Of a stretch of 64,000 nt of DNA, positions 43,388 through 53,421 are shown in pieces. The position numbers and the translations under genes were made by a program. The DNA comes from an uncultured candidate division Zixibacteria bacterium (lineage in GTDB: Bacteria; Zixibacteria; MSB-5A5; SM1-73). Under the pieces are notes generated by a model, which ran no database searches, had not been told where the DNA came from, and saw nothing but the letters and a program-made list of their open reading frames with translations. Location of the stretch: the NCBI GenBank assembly GCA_903908285.1, contig CAIVRH010000039.1, forward strand, positions 1 through 64,000, given 5' to 3'. Positions within the stretch are counted from its first letter, which is position 1. Each line of letters opens with the position of its first letter.

Positions 43388-44455
43388 TTACAACCACTTT
43401 CTTTTCCTGAAATAGAAAAGCATGCCCAAAGCTACGATCGCCATGATGCCCCAAACAATAAAATAACCCACCCGCCACTTCAGCTCGGGCATGTGCTCAA
43501 AATTCATTCCATAAATACCGACGATAAAGGTCAAGGGGATAAAGATAGTAGCGATTATGGTCAATACTTTCATGATCTCGTTCATCCGGTTGCTGATGCT
43601 GGAAAGGTAAATATCCAGTATCCCGGAAAGCGTGTCCCGATAAGTTTCCATCGTATCGATGATCTGAATGGTGTGGTCGTACACGTCTCTTAAATATACC
43701 CGGGTGGTTATCTGAATAAGTGAGGATTCCCCTCTTTCCAGGCAACCCAGAACTTCCCTTAATGGCCAGACCGACTTGCGCAGAGATATCATCTCTCTTT
43801 TTAAGTGATGGATAGTTCGCAGGGTTTCTTGAGACGGATTTGTCACCAGTTCATCTTCGATATCCTCTATCCTTTCTCCGAGCTTTTCCAAGATGAAGAA
43901 GTAGTGGTCCACAATCGCATCCATAAGTGAGTAAGCCAGATAATCCGCTCCCATTTTTCGGATGCGCCCTTTTCCGTTTCGGATTCTTTCCCGAACCGTT
44001 TCAAAAACATCCCCTTCGATTCCCTCTTGAAACGAGATGATATAATTTGTACCCAAGACTAAACTGACCTGTTCAGATTTTATCCGGTTGGCTTTCACAT
44101 CGTGGGAAAGCATTTTCAAAACGATAAAGATATGCTCACCATAATCCTCCATTTTCGGTCGTTGCTCGGTGTTGACTATGTCTTCCAATAAGAGAGGATG
44201 TAAGTTAAAATGATTTCCGATATTTTCTATGATATCGATTTCGTGCAGTCCTTCGATGTTTATCCAGGTGGTGGTGGGTTTGTCTTTGAAAGGGAAACAC
44301 TCCTGGATGGTTTCGGCTTCCTTTTCCTCGAATTGCGATCCGTCATAATCGAGGATGGTGATCCGTACTTTCCCGGTTTTCTTCTCCCCGATATGAACCA
44401 GGGTCCCCGGAGGTAAACCGGATTTATTTGATCTTTTCTTAATGAGTCTGGGCAT
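43388..44455 (-). CDS. corA: CorA family magnesium/cobalt transporter
   Basis: 355 residues. A large N-terminal cytoplasmic domain with a long stalk helix is followed by two C-terminal membrane helices; the pore signature Y-G-M-N lies between them with the loop 'F-E-H-M-P-E-L', and the protein ends in a basic tail (F-R-K-R-K-W-L). It forms a pentameric Mg2+ channel. Full length. Confidence 0.95.
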   Translation of the reverse strand: MPRLIKKRSNKSGLPPGTLVHIGEKKTGKVRITILDYDGSQFEEKEAETIQECFPFKDKPTTTWINIEGLHEIDIIENIGNHFNLHPLLLEDIVNTEQRPKMEDYGEHIFIVLKMLSHDVKANRIKSEQVSLVLGTNYIISFQEGIEGDVFETVRERIRNGKGRIRKMGADYLAYSLMDAIVDHYFFILEKLGERIEDIEDELVTNPSQETLRTIHHLKREMISLRKSVWPLREVLGCLERGESSLIQITTRVYLRDVYDHTIQIIDTMETYRDTLSGILDIYLSSISNRMNEIMKVLTIIATIFIPLTFIVGIYGMNFEHMPELKWRVGYFIVWGIMAIVALGMLFYFRKRKWL

Positions 44456-44567
44456 TACAAGTGGTCCTCTTTGCGTTCTGTAAACTCCTCGGTACGACTG
44501 TTGTTTTTATCAGTACATGCCCATCTAGCACTTGGTCAGGTTACTTGGCGGGAACAGGTATAAGGTA

Positions 44568-45878
44568 TCACTTCAGATTTGTTAAAATAAAATCACCTTT
44601 GCGTTCTGCGGATTCCAACTTCCACCCTGCATTAAGTTCCAGCGTCCAACCATCACCTGCCAATAGTCGGACATCAGGATTCTTTGGAGCAGGAACATAA
44701 ATCCTGGTCCAACTGGAATTCATCAAAGCACCATTGGTGACAGTCAGAATTCCCCATAAATCCGTGATTCTAATGGTCGGGTAAACAGTACCCAGATCAC
44801 CGAGAGACTGGAGATTGTTCGGATTAAACTGAACATTCACATTTTGAAGCGGAATAATCAATACCGGACCGTCAACCAACCTTGCTTTGTACTCAGCGAT
44901 GCGTTTTTGATGAGCATTTTCGCGCTCGGTTTCCGCCTCTATCAGCGCATTACCATTGTAATCCTTTGTTCTTCTAGTTGCTTCATCTTCTAGAGCTTCC
45001 GGAAACTTGATGGAAAGAGATGCTTGTAGAAGCAAACCCAGGTCATCCGTGGATTTAAAATATTTTCGCCAGTCTGCTTTTTCCTTATCTAATAATATTC
45101 CGTATGCCGGTCCGGATACGTAAGCAAAAGAACGCACATAGCTTTCCTTGCCCTCATTTTTCTCCAGCTGAGTAGCGATATAATCGACTATTACCGCTTC
45201 GGAGCGTCCGCTAAGTTTAATACCGGAGTATTCCGCCAAGCCTTCGAACATTTCCAATAGGCGTTCCTCATTCTCGGCGGTTTTAAATAGAGAGTGCCGG
45301 TAAGCTCGGAACAGGAGTGCGTCCTCAACGGCATGGCGACGTTCCTTGCCTTGATGTCTTAATGCTTCTTTAAGCGCCCGCCATTCTAGTTGTAGCCAGA
45401 TTCGCCCATCTCGAGTATCAAGGTGACTGTTAGCTGGGTTGGTTGCTGGAAGTCCAAGACTATCCTGAAAACGATGGAAAGACTCATGCGCCATTATGCG
45501 TGCTCTATCATACTGGTCTTCGGGAAGCGGCCATATGATCATGGTCCACTTCACTCCGGACCAATCCATGGCGGTGTTTGCGATATTTTTCTCAACCGGC
45601 AACTTTCCTATGAAGACCTCCCCTTGTTTGGTTAAATTTCCCTCAAGATCAGCTTGATTAGCAACAATCGTTCGCGTGGTTGGATCCGCAAAAAGCATCG
45701 GTCCATAAAACGAAATTCCCCAAAGTTTGCCATTATCCTGTAGGCTGATATTCTGCATTTCCCGAAAATACTGATAAGCTTGTTTTGTATCGATAGGTAA
45801 TTCCTGTGGAGTAACGAGGATTGGAAAAAATAGCAAGACAATGAGAATATGAATACCGCGAAGAAAGTGAGTAAACAC
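44568..45878 (-). CDS. exported gluzincin-like metallopeptidase
   Basis: 436 residues. Signal peptide about 1-24 (cut near P-Q-E). The zinc motif H-E-S-F-H is at 131-135 and a second acidic motif F-E-G-L-A-E-Y-S-G at 211-219 supplies the likely third ligand E212, the gluzincin layout. The C-terminal 100 residues look beta-rich. It is a second, unrelated-length protein with the same catalytic pattern as the gene at 17928. Substrate unknown. Confidence 0.72.
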   Translation of the reverse strand: MFTHFLRGIHILIVLLFFPILVTPQELPIDTKQAYQYFREMQNISLQDNGKLWGISFYGPMLFADPTTRTIVANQADLEGNLTKQGEVFIGKLPVEKNIANTAMDWSGVKWTMIIWPLPEDQYDRARIMAHESFHRFQDSLGLPATNPANSHLDTRDGRIWLQLEWRALKEALRHQGKERRHAVEDALLFRAYRHSLFKTAENEERLLEMFEGLAEYSGIKLSGRSEAVIVDYIATQLEKNEGKESYVRSFAYVSGPAYGILLDKEKADWRKYFKSTDDLGLLLQASLSIKFPEALEDEATRRTKDYNGNALIEAETERENAHQKRIAEYKARLVDGPVLIIPLQNVNVQFNPNNLQSLGDLGTVYPTIRITDLWGILTVTNGALMNSSWTRIYVPAPKNPDVRLLAGDGWTLELNAGWKLESAERKGDFILTNLK

Positions 45879-46212
45879 AGATTCTCCTAACTGCTTATCT
45901 CAAAATATCAAGGTAAGGTCACCCCGTTTGAGCACCACCATAATGATTAATATCGGATAATCGCCACTTTATTTCTTGATGCATTGACATTAGGGAATGT
46001 CGATGTTTCCATGCTTTGGTAATTCTCCAGCTTAAAGCGGGATATTAAAACTATAGCCGGAAGGTAAATTACCATCTTCCGATATTCCTTTGTAACAACC
46101 TTAGGGTGACCACTCTTCGACAATCTGAGGGTTGCCCCTTCGAAATTTTCCATTATTCCCCATCCCCCTCTCCATTTAATGGAGAGGGGGATAAAAGAGA
46201 GATAGAGCTAAT
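45879..46212. other. gene-free stretch upstream of the gluzincin gene
   Basis: No gene supported. AT-rich, with a piece CTTCGACAATCTGAGGGT (46116-46133) recalling the 32.1-kb repeats and the strong palindrome at 46162-46192. Confidence 0.45.
46162..46192. repeat. perfect 15-bp palindrome after the lyase gene
   Basis: ATCCCCCTCTCCATT, one base, AATGGAGAGGGGGAT. It lies 21 bp after the stop of the tyrosine phenol-lyase-like gene. No T-run follows on that strand, so it is likely a D-type repeat rather than a true terminator. Confidence 0.75.
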
Positions 46213-47658
46213 TTAACAATTCGGTCCGAAATCTTTCTTGAAAGCTTCAACCAGCTTGGCACCCCAGTTGTTCAGCGCTTCCAGTTTTCCGAAGAAGAAT
46301 CGCAGAACCGGCGGCTCTTCCACGAATTTCAAACCGCCTATTAAATCCCGATGCTGGTGGAGCCAATTGATCCTGTCGGCCGTATATAAAATTTGGGACA
46401 TGGTGTAGACCCTTCTGGGGACCGCTATCCGGGTCAGCTCGATATCGGAATAAACTTCGTTTCCGTCCTTGTCCCGGTCCATGGAGATGGTGCCGCGTTC
46501 CATGGTTCTCACGCCGGATGCTAGGTAAACGGCAGCCGCTAATGCTCCCGCCGGATATTGAGATTGCGGCATGTTGGGCAGGAATTTCATGGCATCCAGA
46601 TGGCAAGCGAGACCTCCGGGGGGCGTGACCACCGGGACTTTATACTCGATCAATCTTTCGCAGAAGAACTTTACAAACTCCGCGGAGCTGCCGGCAACGT
46701 TAAAATCGGTCATCTCCCGGATACCTACTGCCATGGCCTCGATCTCCTTGGTCGACATACCGCCGTAGGTCAAGAATCCTTCGTAAACCGGAAGCCAGGG
46801 CTTTATCATCTCGAAATACTTCTTATTATTGGTAGCGATGAACCCGCCTCTTACCATGGTGCTTTTTCTGCCGGAAAGATAGAAGATATCCACATATTTC
46901 ATCATCTCGGTCATGATCTCCTGAATGCTCTTGTTTTCGTATCCTTTTTCTCTTTGCTTGATGAAATAAGCCTGCTCCGAAATCAAACTTCCATCATACA
47001 CCAAGAAGATTCCGTTCTCCGATGCGATCTTTTTTACCTCTCTTAGATTCTCCAGAGAGAAAGGCTGCCCGCCCAGAAGGTTAGCCGTTGCCTCCATCCG
47101 AACGAAAGATATCTTATTGGCTCCGTACTTCTTGATTACATCTCTGAACTTCTGCAAATCCATGTTTCCCTTGAACGGTTCGGAGCTTTCGGTCTGCAAA
47201 GCCAGATCCCGGTAAATTTCCAGTACGGTTCCACCTGCCATCTCAAAATGAGCTTTGGTGGTGGTGAAATGGTAGTTCATGGGGATAACGTCGCCGGGCT
47301 TTACGAACACCTTGGCCAGAAGATGCTCCGCGGCTCTTCCCTGATGGACGGGCAACACATACTCAAATCCCAATACATCCTTGATGGAATCAGCCAGTTT
47401 ATAGAAGCTCTCCGAGCCGGCGTAGGCATCGTCCGCGACCATCATGGCGGCCAGCTGATTATCGCTCATGGCGTTGGTGCCGCTGTCGGTAAGCGAATCC
47501 ATAAAGATATCTCTGGTGCGGAGGGAGAAGGTATTGTAACCGCCCTCCTCGATGGCTTTCAACCTATGATCGGCCGGCACCAGGAAGCATTTCTGAACAA
47601 TCCTTACCTTATGCATTTCCATGGGAATCTCTTTCCCGTTGCTCAACTTAACAAGCAT
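46213..47658 (-). CDS. tpl: tyrosine phenol-lyase-like beta-eliminating lyase (tryptophanase family)
   Basis: 481-residue PLP enzyme. The cofactor lysine lies in 'Y-L-S-G-R-K-S-T-M-V' where relatives have K-K-D. Two specificity positions match tyrosine phenol-lyase rather than tryptophanase: the Arg of 'T-M-E-R-G' (Arg381 in TPL, Val in tryptophanase) and the Phe of 'V-L-R-F-F' (Phe448 in TPL, His in tryptophanase). It would cleave tyrosine to phenol, pyruvate and ammonia. The SGRKST lysine loop differs from both classes, so another aromatic or cysteine-like substrate is possible. A good AGGAGG precedes the start. No transporter is adjacent. Confidence 0.85.
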   Translation of the reverse strand: MLVKLSNGKEIPMEMHKVRIVQKCFLVPADHRLKAIEEGGYNTFSLRTRDIFMDSLTDSGTNAMSDNQLAAMMVADDAYAGSESFYKLADSIKDVLGFEYVLPVHQGRAAEHLLAKVFVKPGDVIPMNYHFTTTKAHFEMAGGTVLEIYRDLALQTESSEPFKGNMDLQKFRDVIKKYGANKISFVRMEATANLLGGQPFSLENLREVKKIASENGIFLVYDGSLISEQAYFIKQREKGYENKSIQEIMTEMMKYVDIFYLSGRKSTMVRGGFIATNNKKYFEMIKPWLPVYEGFLTYGGMSTKEIEAMAVGIREMTDFNVAGSSAEFVKFFCERLIEYKVPVVTPPGGLACHLDAMKFLPNMPQSQYPAGALAAAVYLASGVRTMERGTISMDRDKDGNEVYSDIELTRIAVPRRVYTMSQILYTADRINWLHQHRDLIGGLKFVEEPPVLRFFFGKLEALNNWGAKLVEAFKKDFGPNC

Positions 47659-47832
47659 TTAAACCTCCTTGGTTAGATTAGGTTTCTTAAGATCTTTACA
47701 AAATCAACGCCTTCTGGTTATGCTGTTTAAGAAAGTCTTGATGTATTCCGTCCCGGAATTCATCCAGTCCAAAACATGAAGAATATAATCACCAGATTTA
47801 ATTTATCCAACACCTTTATTTTATAATTGAGA

Positions 47833-48753
47833 CTATACCTTTTTTAAAATTTGTTGTACCGCAGATTCGGTATCGGGATATGAAAACCTAAATCCGGCTT
47901 CAAGTAATCTTTTTGGTATTACCCTTTGTCCCGACAAAAGAAGAGCTTGAGCCATTTCTCCCAGGAAAAAACGCAGGGCAAAACCTGGTGCTCCTATCCA
48001 AGAGGGCCGATGCATCACTTTGCCTAATATACGACAGAAATCCTTCATCGGCAGCGGATCAGGTGCGGTTAGATTAAACACACCATTTGAATACTCGTTT
48101 TCCATTAGGAAGCGGATCGCTTTCACTTCGTCCTCCAAATGAATCCAGGAGAACCATGATTTCCCGCTCCCCGGCGGACCACCCAAAAAGAAACGGTATG
48201 GCTTCATCAACTGCGGAAGCGCTCCGCCCTCTTTCCCCAAAACGATACCCGTGCGGATGATTACATGCCTTACTCCCATCGATTCAACATCCTTGGTGGA
48301 AAGCTCCCATTTTTGAGCCACTTGGGGGAGGTAACCGGCTCCGGGGCCGAAAGATTCATCGATTTCTTCCTCCCTCCGGGAGCCATAGTATCCTATGGCC
48401 GAAGCTTGAATCAATACCTTTGGCTTTCTTTTCGCTTGTCTTGTCGCTTCCACTAGCGCTTTCCCCGCATCCAGCCTGCTTTGGAGTATCTCTTGTTTTC
48501 TCTTCTTAGTCCACCGGCCTGAGGATATATTCTCTCCAGCCAGGTTGATGATCGCAAGAGCTCCTTCCAGATAAGTTTTCCACTCCCCTGCACTCTTCGC
48601 ATCCCATCCTATGATTTGAAATCTTTCCGACGGTAAAGCGGTGCGGGGATTACGAGAGAGGGCAAATACTTCATAACCGGCAGTAACCAGTTCCCGGGCT
48701 AATTCCTTACCGATAAAACCTGTTGCTCCAGAAATAACTATACGCATATCCAA
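47833..48753 (-). CDS. TIGR01777-type SDR epimerase-like protein
   Basis: 306 residues. NAD(P)-binding Rossmann motif G-A-T-G-F-I-G (about 9-15), 'N-L-A-G-E-N-I' (about 70-76) and the later 'A-S-A-I-G-Y-Y-G' (about 117-124) define the YfcH/SDR39U1 family. The C-terminal domain ends in the family's DUF1731-like stretch (L-L-S-G-Q-R-V-I-P-K). The reaction is not known for the family. Confidence 0.92.
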   Translation of the reverse strand: MDMRIVISGATGFIGKELARELVTAGYEVFALSRNPRTALPSERFQIIGWDAKSAGEWKTYLEGALAIINLAGENISSGRWTKKRKQEILQSRLDAGKALVEATRQAKRKPKVLIQASAIGYYGSRREEEIDESFGPGAGYLPQVAQKWELSTKDVESMGVRHVIIRTGIVLGKEGGALPQLMKPYRFFLGGPPGSGKSWFSWIHLEDEVKAIRFLMENEYSNGVFNLTAPDPLPMKDFCRILGKVMHRPSWIGAPGFALRFFLGEMAQALLLSGQRVIPKRLLEAGFRFSYPDTESAVQQILKKV

Positions 48754-49158
48754 ATTTCGTGAATATTATTGATCCCTGCCTGCACCTGGACAAGACTTCG
48801 ACCCAATGTCAGGATAATTGATTCATACTTCTGCAGATCTTCTTCGGTATACATATTTTATCATTTAGGGACATCGTTTCTATAGCTTCCCTGATCAAAG
48901 GTTTAAATGTCAATCTTTTTAAGGTGAAAAGAGCTTTAAACACCAAAGCTTCGGTAAAATTATATACTGAATTAATCTAGGCTATCCTCTACAAAAAATC
49001 AACAGGATAATTTCTTTATTGAAATTCAGGATATAAAAAATCAGTGCAGAGCAGTTATTTTACACCGCTCTGCACTTTGTAAAAACGTTACTCAAATTCC
49101 TACAAATTGCTTTATCGTCCCGTGGCGTGTTGTTATTCCTCGCCATGGCAACGGAGGT
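48754..49158. other. gene-free stretch
   Basis: 405 bp between two minus-strand genes. It contains the terminator at 49036-49076; otherwise AT-rich with nothing recognised. Confidence 0.4.
49036..49076 (-). terminator. rho-independent terminator after the cohesin/dockerin-like gene
   Basis: AGTGCAGAGC (49043-49052) pairs with GCTCTGCACT (49067-49076) in a perfect 10-bp stem. The run of A at 49035-49040 gives a U-tract in the minus-strand transcript. It lies about 80 bp after the stop codon. Confidence 0.75.
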
Positions 49159-51576
49159 TTATTTTGCCAATGTCTCCAAAAGCTCTTGTGCATTCATGTC
49201 TACAAAGGTCGCTTTCTCGATCTGAATGCTACTGGTATTCAAAACCTTGGGATCCTTGGGCACGAAGTTTAAGTTGAGAATGGATCCATCTCCCGGTTGG
49301 ATGGTATTAACCCCGTTAATATCCAAAATACCGATCACCAGCCTGCCTCTTTGCAGGGTGTAATATAACCCTAAACCCTGGGTTCTGGGAGTCAGAGAAG
49401 GCGGAAGCAAAGAGACTATATCCGGATCAAAGTTTACGACCAATTCCACACCGGCAACTTCCTTGTCGAAACTGGCGTTAACCGGCATCTGGCTGGTTCT
49501 GGATACCGGTTCATATTTCAATTTGGAGAAACCTATCGAAGCCACCCCCGGGGGTTCTGCCATCGGGGCACCCAGTTTTGGTTCAACACATCCGGGTTGG
49601 GGGGCATCACCGCCTCTTAAAAGATACTTGATCTCATACACCAAATCCACCGGGTTGATAAAACAATCGGCATTGACATCGGTGGATTTCATGGAAACCG
49701 GCGGAGGGCCGCCAAATGCCATATAATTTATGAAATATGGAGGATCCAGCATGTTTACGAAACCGTCAAAATTGAAATCCCCGGGAAGACAGTGGAGCTG
49801 CGGAGGAGGTCCATTACGGTAAAGATAATTATGTAACCAAATTATATCAGATATCCCTATGAAACAATCACCATTTACGTCTCCAGCCGCAGGAGGATTA
49901 GGTGGGGGACCTCCAACGAACAAATAGTTCAATAAAAAGACGATATCGGCAATGTCCACTAAAGAATCACCTGTAACATCGCCTAACATCTTGGATGGCG
50001 GAACATTATAAGGTTTAACTATTATCTGCGCTGTTTTAGTATCAGTGCTGTCTCTACCATCGTCTACGGTGAATATTACCGAATAGGGGGAGTTTAAGGT
50101 ATCACCGGGCTCGGTGGTCCATTGGAAATAGCAGACCACCGGTGAGATCCGCGGATAGCAGGGCATATCTCCTACTCCGTTTTTGATTAAAGTCAAAGTA
50201 TCCACCGAATCCGGATCAGTGGCTATCACCGGAAATGTCACCTGTAAACCACCGTAGGAAGTAATCGAACTGGGAACAGAGATATTAGGTTTGCGATTGA
50301 CGGAGGAAAGAACGTAAAGCAAAACTTGAACGCTGTCAGTCACAAGTTTAGTTTTCTCTGACGCAATTATAGTCATAGGATATGTACCCAGGGGAGTAAG
50401 TGAGTCGATCACGATGGTTAATTTGGAGCTATCGGTAGGAGTAATCACCGACGGTTCCAATGTAAAGGCTGCTTGAGGTGGAATTCCAATTACCGTTAAG
50501 GAACAAGGTGAATTGAATCCATAAAAGGATGTCAGAACCACTTCATAGGTCGTGGTTTCTCCCTGTTTTACCCATTGAGTATCCGGATGGGACTCAATGG
50601 TGAAAAAAGGGGTTTGGATTATCGAAAAAGTGTTGTCACTTACGTCAAAGGGGGTTCCGGTCCCGGCATCGGATACCTTTACCAGGCAATTAGGGGAAAC
50701 AGTCGCAGGGATGAGCCAGGGGTAGGTACCGATATTAGAGGTGCTGTTAACCACCGGCAGCCAACTGGAGCCGGTATTGGTGGAATATTGGATTTTTACT
50801 TGGGTTCCGGTATAATTTTCGGAAAGCCACGTAATATTATGAGTCTCCCCAACGGTCCAGGCCTCCCCCCCATTGGGAGAGGTAACTCTGATCTGCGGCA
50901 GTCCAATCCAGTAGCAATTAGGCAGGTTACTTCTCGGGGTGTAGGTTAAACCATCCGCCCGGCTGAAGACTAAATTGGAACTTGGAGGCCAGAGACAGGA
51001 ATCGATACAAACATGCATAGTGTCTTGTACCTTAAAGGTCATGGTCAACAGCAGAACGTTGTTTCCCGGACCAAATCTGGGATCTTCCGAGCCGGTAGGA
51101 ATCAATGACAGCCAGAAATGTGAAGTTCCATCCAAGTCCAAAATGGCACTGTTCCACTCCTCTCCATTGCCGGCTTCAAACAGATCCATCATCCAGTTAT
51201 GTACAGTGTCACCCGGTGATTTTACCAGGTGCCGGAAAATACTCCGAGGCAGATTGCTGGGAGTCCAAAGTATCCTATTCCAGTAAGAGGTCAAACTGCA
51301 ATAATTGGACGGACTGGATTTGGTATAGCAAAAGGGGATAACAAAAGCAGCTACGGAGTCTAACGACGGGTTGGGAACATCGTGGGTGATCCAGACAGGA
51401 AAGCGAATAAAATAAAATGAACCGGTGTCGGGTTGGTTACATTCCCAACAGGATACTTTTATGGTATCACACGTTCCATTATCGTTGGGATCCTGCGAAC
51501 ATTGACCCCAAGACCAGGAGAACAACCCGCCAACCAATGCTATTACCACTAATAATAGTAGAGCATATCTTTTCAT
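49159..51576 (-). CDS. large secreted protein with dockerin-type repeats and a cohesin-like domain
   Basis: 805 residues. Signal peptide about 1-24. An N-terminal domain (about 25-222) resembles those of the next gene; then a KRE9-like domain (S-P-N-G-G-E-A-W, about 230-320), an Ig/BACON-like region (about 325-425), a cadherin-like region (about 430-525), four dockerin-type EF-hand repeats (about 531-663; D-V-T-G-D-S-L-V-D-I-A-D is the clearest), and a C-terminal beta-rich domain (about 690-800) with the look of a cohesin (V-E-L-V-V-N-F-D-P-D-I-V). It is likely exported and surface-associated. Dockerin assignment is firm, cohesin assignment is by pattern. It follows the next gene on the same strand. 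Confidence 0.83.
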   Translation of the reverse strand: MKRYALLLLVVIALVGGLFSWSWGQCSQDPNDNGTCDTIKVSCWECNQPDTGSFYFIRFPVWITHDVPNPSLDSVAAFVIPFCYTKSSPSNYCSLTSYWNRILWTPSNLPRSIFRHLVKSPGDTVHNWMMDLFEAGNGEEWNSAILDLDGTSHFWLSLIPTGSEDPRFGPGNNVLLLTMTFKVQDTMHVCIDSCLWPPSSNLVFSRADGLTYTPRSNLPNCYWIGLPQIRVTSPNGGEAWTVGETHNITWLSENYTGTQVKIQYSTNTGSSWLPVVNSTSNIGTYPWLIPATVSPNCLVKVSDAGTGTPFDVSDNTFSIIQTPFFTIESHPDTQWVKQGETTTYEVVLTSFYGFNSPCSLTVIGIPPQAAFTLEPSVITPTDSSKLTIVIDSLTPLGTYPMTIIASEKTKLVTDSVQVLLYVLSSVNRKPNISVPSSITSYGGLQVTFPVIATDPDSVDTLTLIKNGVGDMPCYPRISPVVCYFQWTTEPGDTLNSPYSVIFTVDDGRDSTDTKTAQIIVKPYNVPPSKMLGDVTGDSLVDIADIVFLLNYLFVGGPPPNPPAAGDVNGDCFIGISDIIWLHNYLYRNGPPPQLHCLPGDFNFDGFVNMLDPPYFINYMAFGGPPPVSMKSTDVNADCFINPVDLVYEIKYLLRGGDAPQPGCVEPKLGAPMAEPPGVASIGFSKLKYEPVSRTSQMPVNASFDKEVAGVELVVNFDPDIVSLLPPSLTPRTQGLGLYYTLQRGRLVIGILDINGVNTIQPGDGSILNLNFVPKDPKVLNTSSIQIEKATFVDMNAQELLETLAK

Positions 51577-51859
51577 AGTTCGACTCCTTGGTTAAGAGTG
51601 GTTATAGTGTATATATCCCTTTAAATTTCAGTGGATCGATCTTAGTTATGATCCGATTTTTACGAGATTGATAAACACCGATTACATCCAAATGATTAGA
51701 AAAAAAAGCTGTATATTAATTCCTTCTGCCAATTTGGTTAATACCGAAGTCCGTTATTCCCGAAGGTGAAAATTATTTTCAGTCCTCTCTTTGGTTCAGC
51801 CATAAATCCTTAATTCACGATCACAGGTCTTTTTGGGTAAACAGATACTTTATCCTTTC

Positions 51860-53113
51860 TTACCAGGGATCGCCCGGAAGCGGATTGGAACCATGTCTAT
51901 AAAGATAATTTATAAGATAGACCACATCTTCTATATCTATCAGTCTATCCGGACCATTTACATCTGCTGAAATGGGATGGGGCGGAGTCGGACCATCTTT
52001 ATATATGTAATTGAGCAGATAAACAATATCCGAAACATCTACCAACTCACCGTCAAAGGTGACATCCCCGGGCCAATATTTTATAACCGGGTATTCTCCA
52101 GCTGTAAATTGAGGACAATAGCCCTGGGGTTCGGTGGTTGTGAACAAAAGGTGGCTCATCGGGGGGGTGAAGGTTGAATCGAGAATCACCAGCCCGGTAT
52201 TGTCGGTTAAAGTGAAGCAGAGGGTCAGGAAAAGACCTGCGGATGGAGAAATAGGTGGATCATTTACCGGAATTAAGGCGATCAAACCCTTTGGTTCCAG
52301 GCTATCACCCTTTATAATCCAAACTGAGTCTCCAAAGATGCTTTCTCGGAAGCTGATTGAATCGAATTCTACCGGTCCAGATGTGGTTAGAGGTATGAAC
52401 AGTGCCCCCACCGAATCGCTGTTGGAAACGCGAATATGAGCAAAGACTTTCCCCTGACCACTAGGGAGAGGATAGTAAGCAAAGGGACCGCCGGGGATAG
52501 GATAATAGGCCAGGGCTTGAGAGAAGGAGACCGAATCTGGTGCTCCTGGATCATTGGGGTCATGTACACAGGTCAGATGGAACTCACCTCGCCGGTATTC
52601 CGGGGTGTAGGTAATAGAATCCTCTCTGGTAAACAATAGATGTTCCTGAAGCAGGGGTGAATAGGCGGTGGTATCTATGATAAGATCTCCGGTGTCGATG
52701 GTGGAAAAATAGAACTTCACCAGCATGCCCCGTCCGTCGGATATGGATTGTTGGACTCCCACTTGAGCGGTAACCAGTACTTTTTTATTCAAATTATCTA
52801 TGTTGACCTGTTTGTTGACCACGTAGTTTATCCGACTTCCAAAGAAGCTGGCTGAATCCAATATAGCAGGTCCAGTCCAGCTCAAAGGGATCTGTAATCC
52901 GATGATGGGGGTGTCGTTTCTAAAGTAGAGAGGGAGAACAGCCTGTCCCCCTTCAGGTGGACAGGGGATCAAAAGCTGTCTGGATATGAACAGAACCGAG
53001 TCGGGCCCATAGGGATCATTGGGATCCTGAGCAGCTGAACAGGTAACAGTACCAGAAAAGAAAAAGGAACCTGTTAAAATCAGAGGTATCAAAATCAGCA
53101 TAAATTTCTTCAT
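51860..53113 (-). CDS. secreted protein with two cohesin-like modules and a dockerin
   Basis: 417 residues. Signal peptide about 1-27. Two tandem beta-rich modules start with matching strings D-P-N-D-P-Y-G-P-D-S-V and D-P-N-D-P-G-A-P-D-S-V, suggesting an internal duplication; each has the cohesin-like pattern of a first beta strand and 'G-x-L-x-x-x-x-F'. The C-terminus has a dockerin pair (about 352-410; D-V-S-D-I-V-Y-L-L-N-Y-I-Y-K-D-G), the second repeat being altered by 'D-R-L-I-D-I-E-D'. It shares the N-terminal module type with the downstream gene, and the two are probably an operon. Confidence 0.8.
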   Translation of the reverse strand: MKKFMLILIPLILTGSFFFSGTVTCSAAQDPNDPYGPDSVLFISRQLLIPCPPEGGQAVLPLYFRNDTPIIGLQIPLSWTGPAILDSASFFGSRINYVVNKQVNIDNLNKKVLVTAQVGVQQSISDGRGMLVKFYFSTIDTGDLIIDTTAYSPLLQEHLLFTREDSITYTPEYRRGEFHLTCVHDPNDPGAPDSVSFSQALAYYPIPGGPFAYYPLPSGQGKVFAHIRVSNSDSVGALFIPLTTSGPVEFDSISFRESIFGDSVWIIKGDSLEPKGLIALIPVNDPPISPSAGLFLTLCFTLTDNTGLVILDSTFTPPMSHLLFTTTEPQGYCPQFTAGEYPVIKYWPGDVTFDGELVDVSDIVYLLNYIYKDGPTPPHPISADVNGPDRLIDIEDVVYLINYLYRHGSNPLPGDPW

Positions 53114-53349
53114 CTTCTCCTCCTTGTCTGACTAACGACGAATGGATTAGAAATATATGGTAAAGTTATATTCCTATTTTCAAAAGCGAACGATTCATCT
53201 TTTTATGTAAAAAACAACCCGTGTATAATATAATAGCACGGCTTTAACAGTCAAGAGAAATTTTGGCATCTTTGATAATCTGTTATTACATAAAAATTTA
53301 TGAGGGGCGATAGTTTGAGACTTTTTATAAAATAAAAATCAAAAAATGG
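53114..53349. other. spacer between divergent genes
   Basis: 236 bp upstream of the HNH gene promoter. AT-rich; no gene or repeat recognised. Confidence 0.35.
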
Positions 53350-53377
53350 TTGACAGGAAGCAGTTTTTTCTTAAATT
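53350..53377 (+). promoter_or_regulatory. promoter for the HNH gene
   Basis: TTGACA (53350-53355), 16-base spacer, TAAATT (53372-53377). Transcription from near 53384 rules out an upstream TTG start at 53350 and supports the ATG at 53422. Confidence 0.5.
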
Positions 53378-53421
53378 TAATTAAGGTTAAGGATGTTAAC
53401 GAGTTATATGCTGGCCGGGGT

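Noticed and set aside
45947-46153. 68-codon minus-strand ORF
   Set aside because: Lies in a repeat-containing spacer; no family or ribosome site.
46162-46192. Terminator for the lyase gene
   Set aside because: Perfect stem but no U-tract on the relevant strand; better seen as a D-type repeat.
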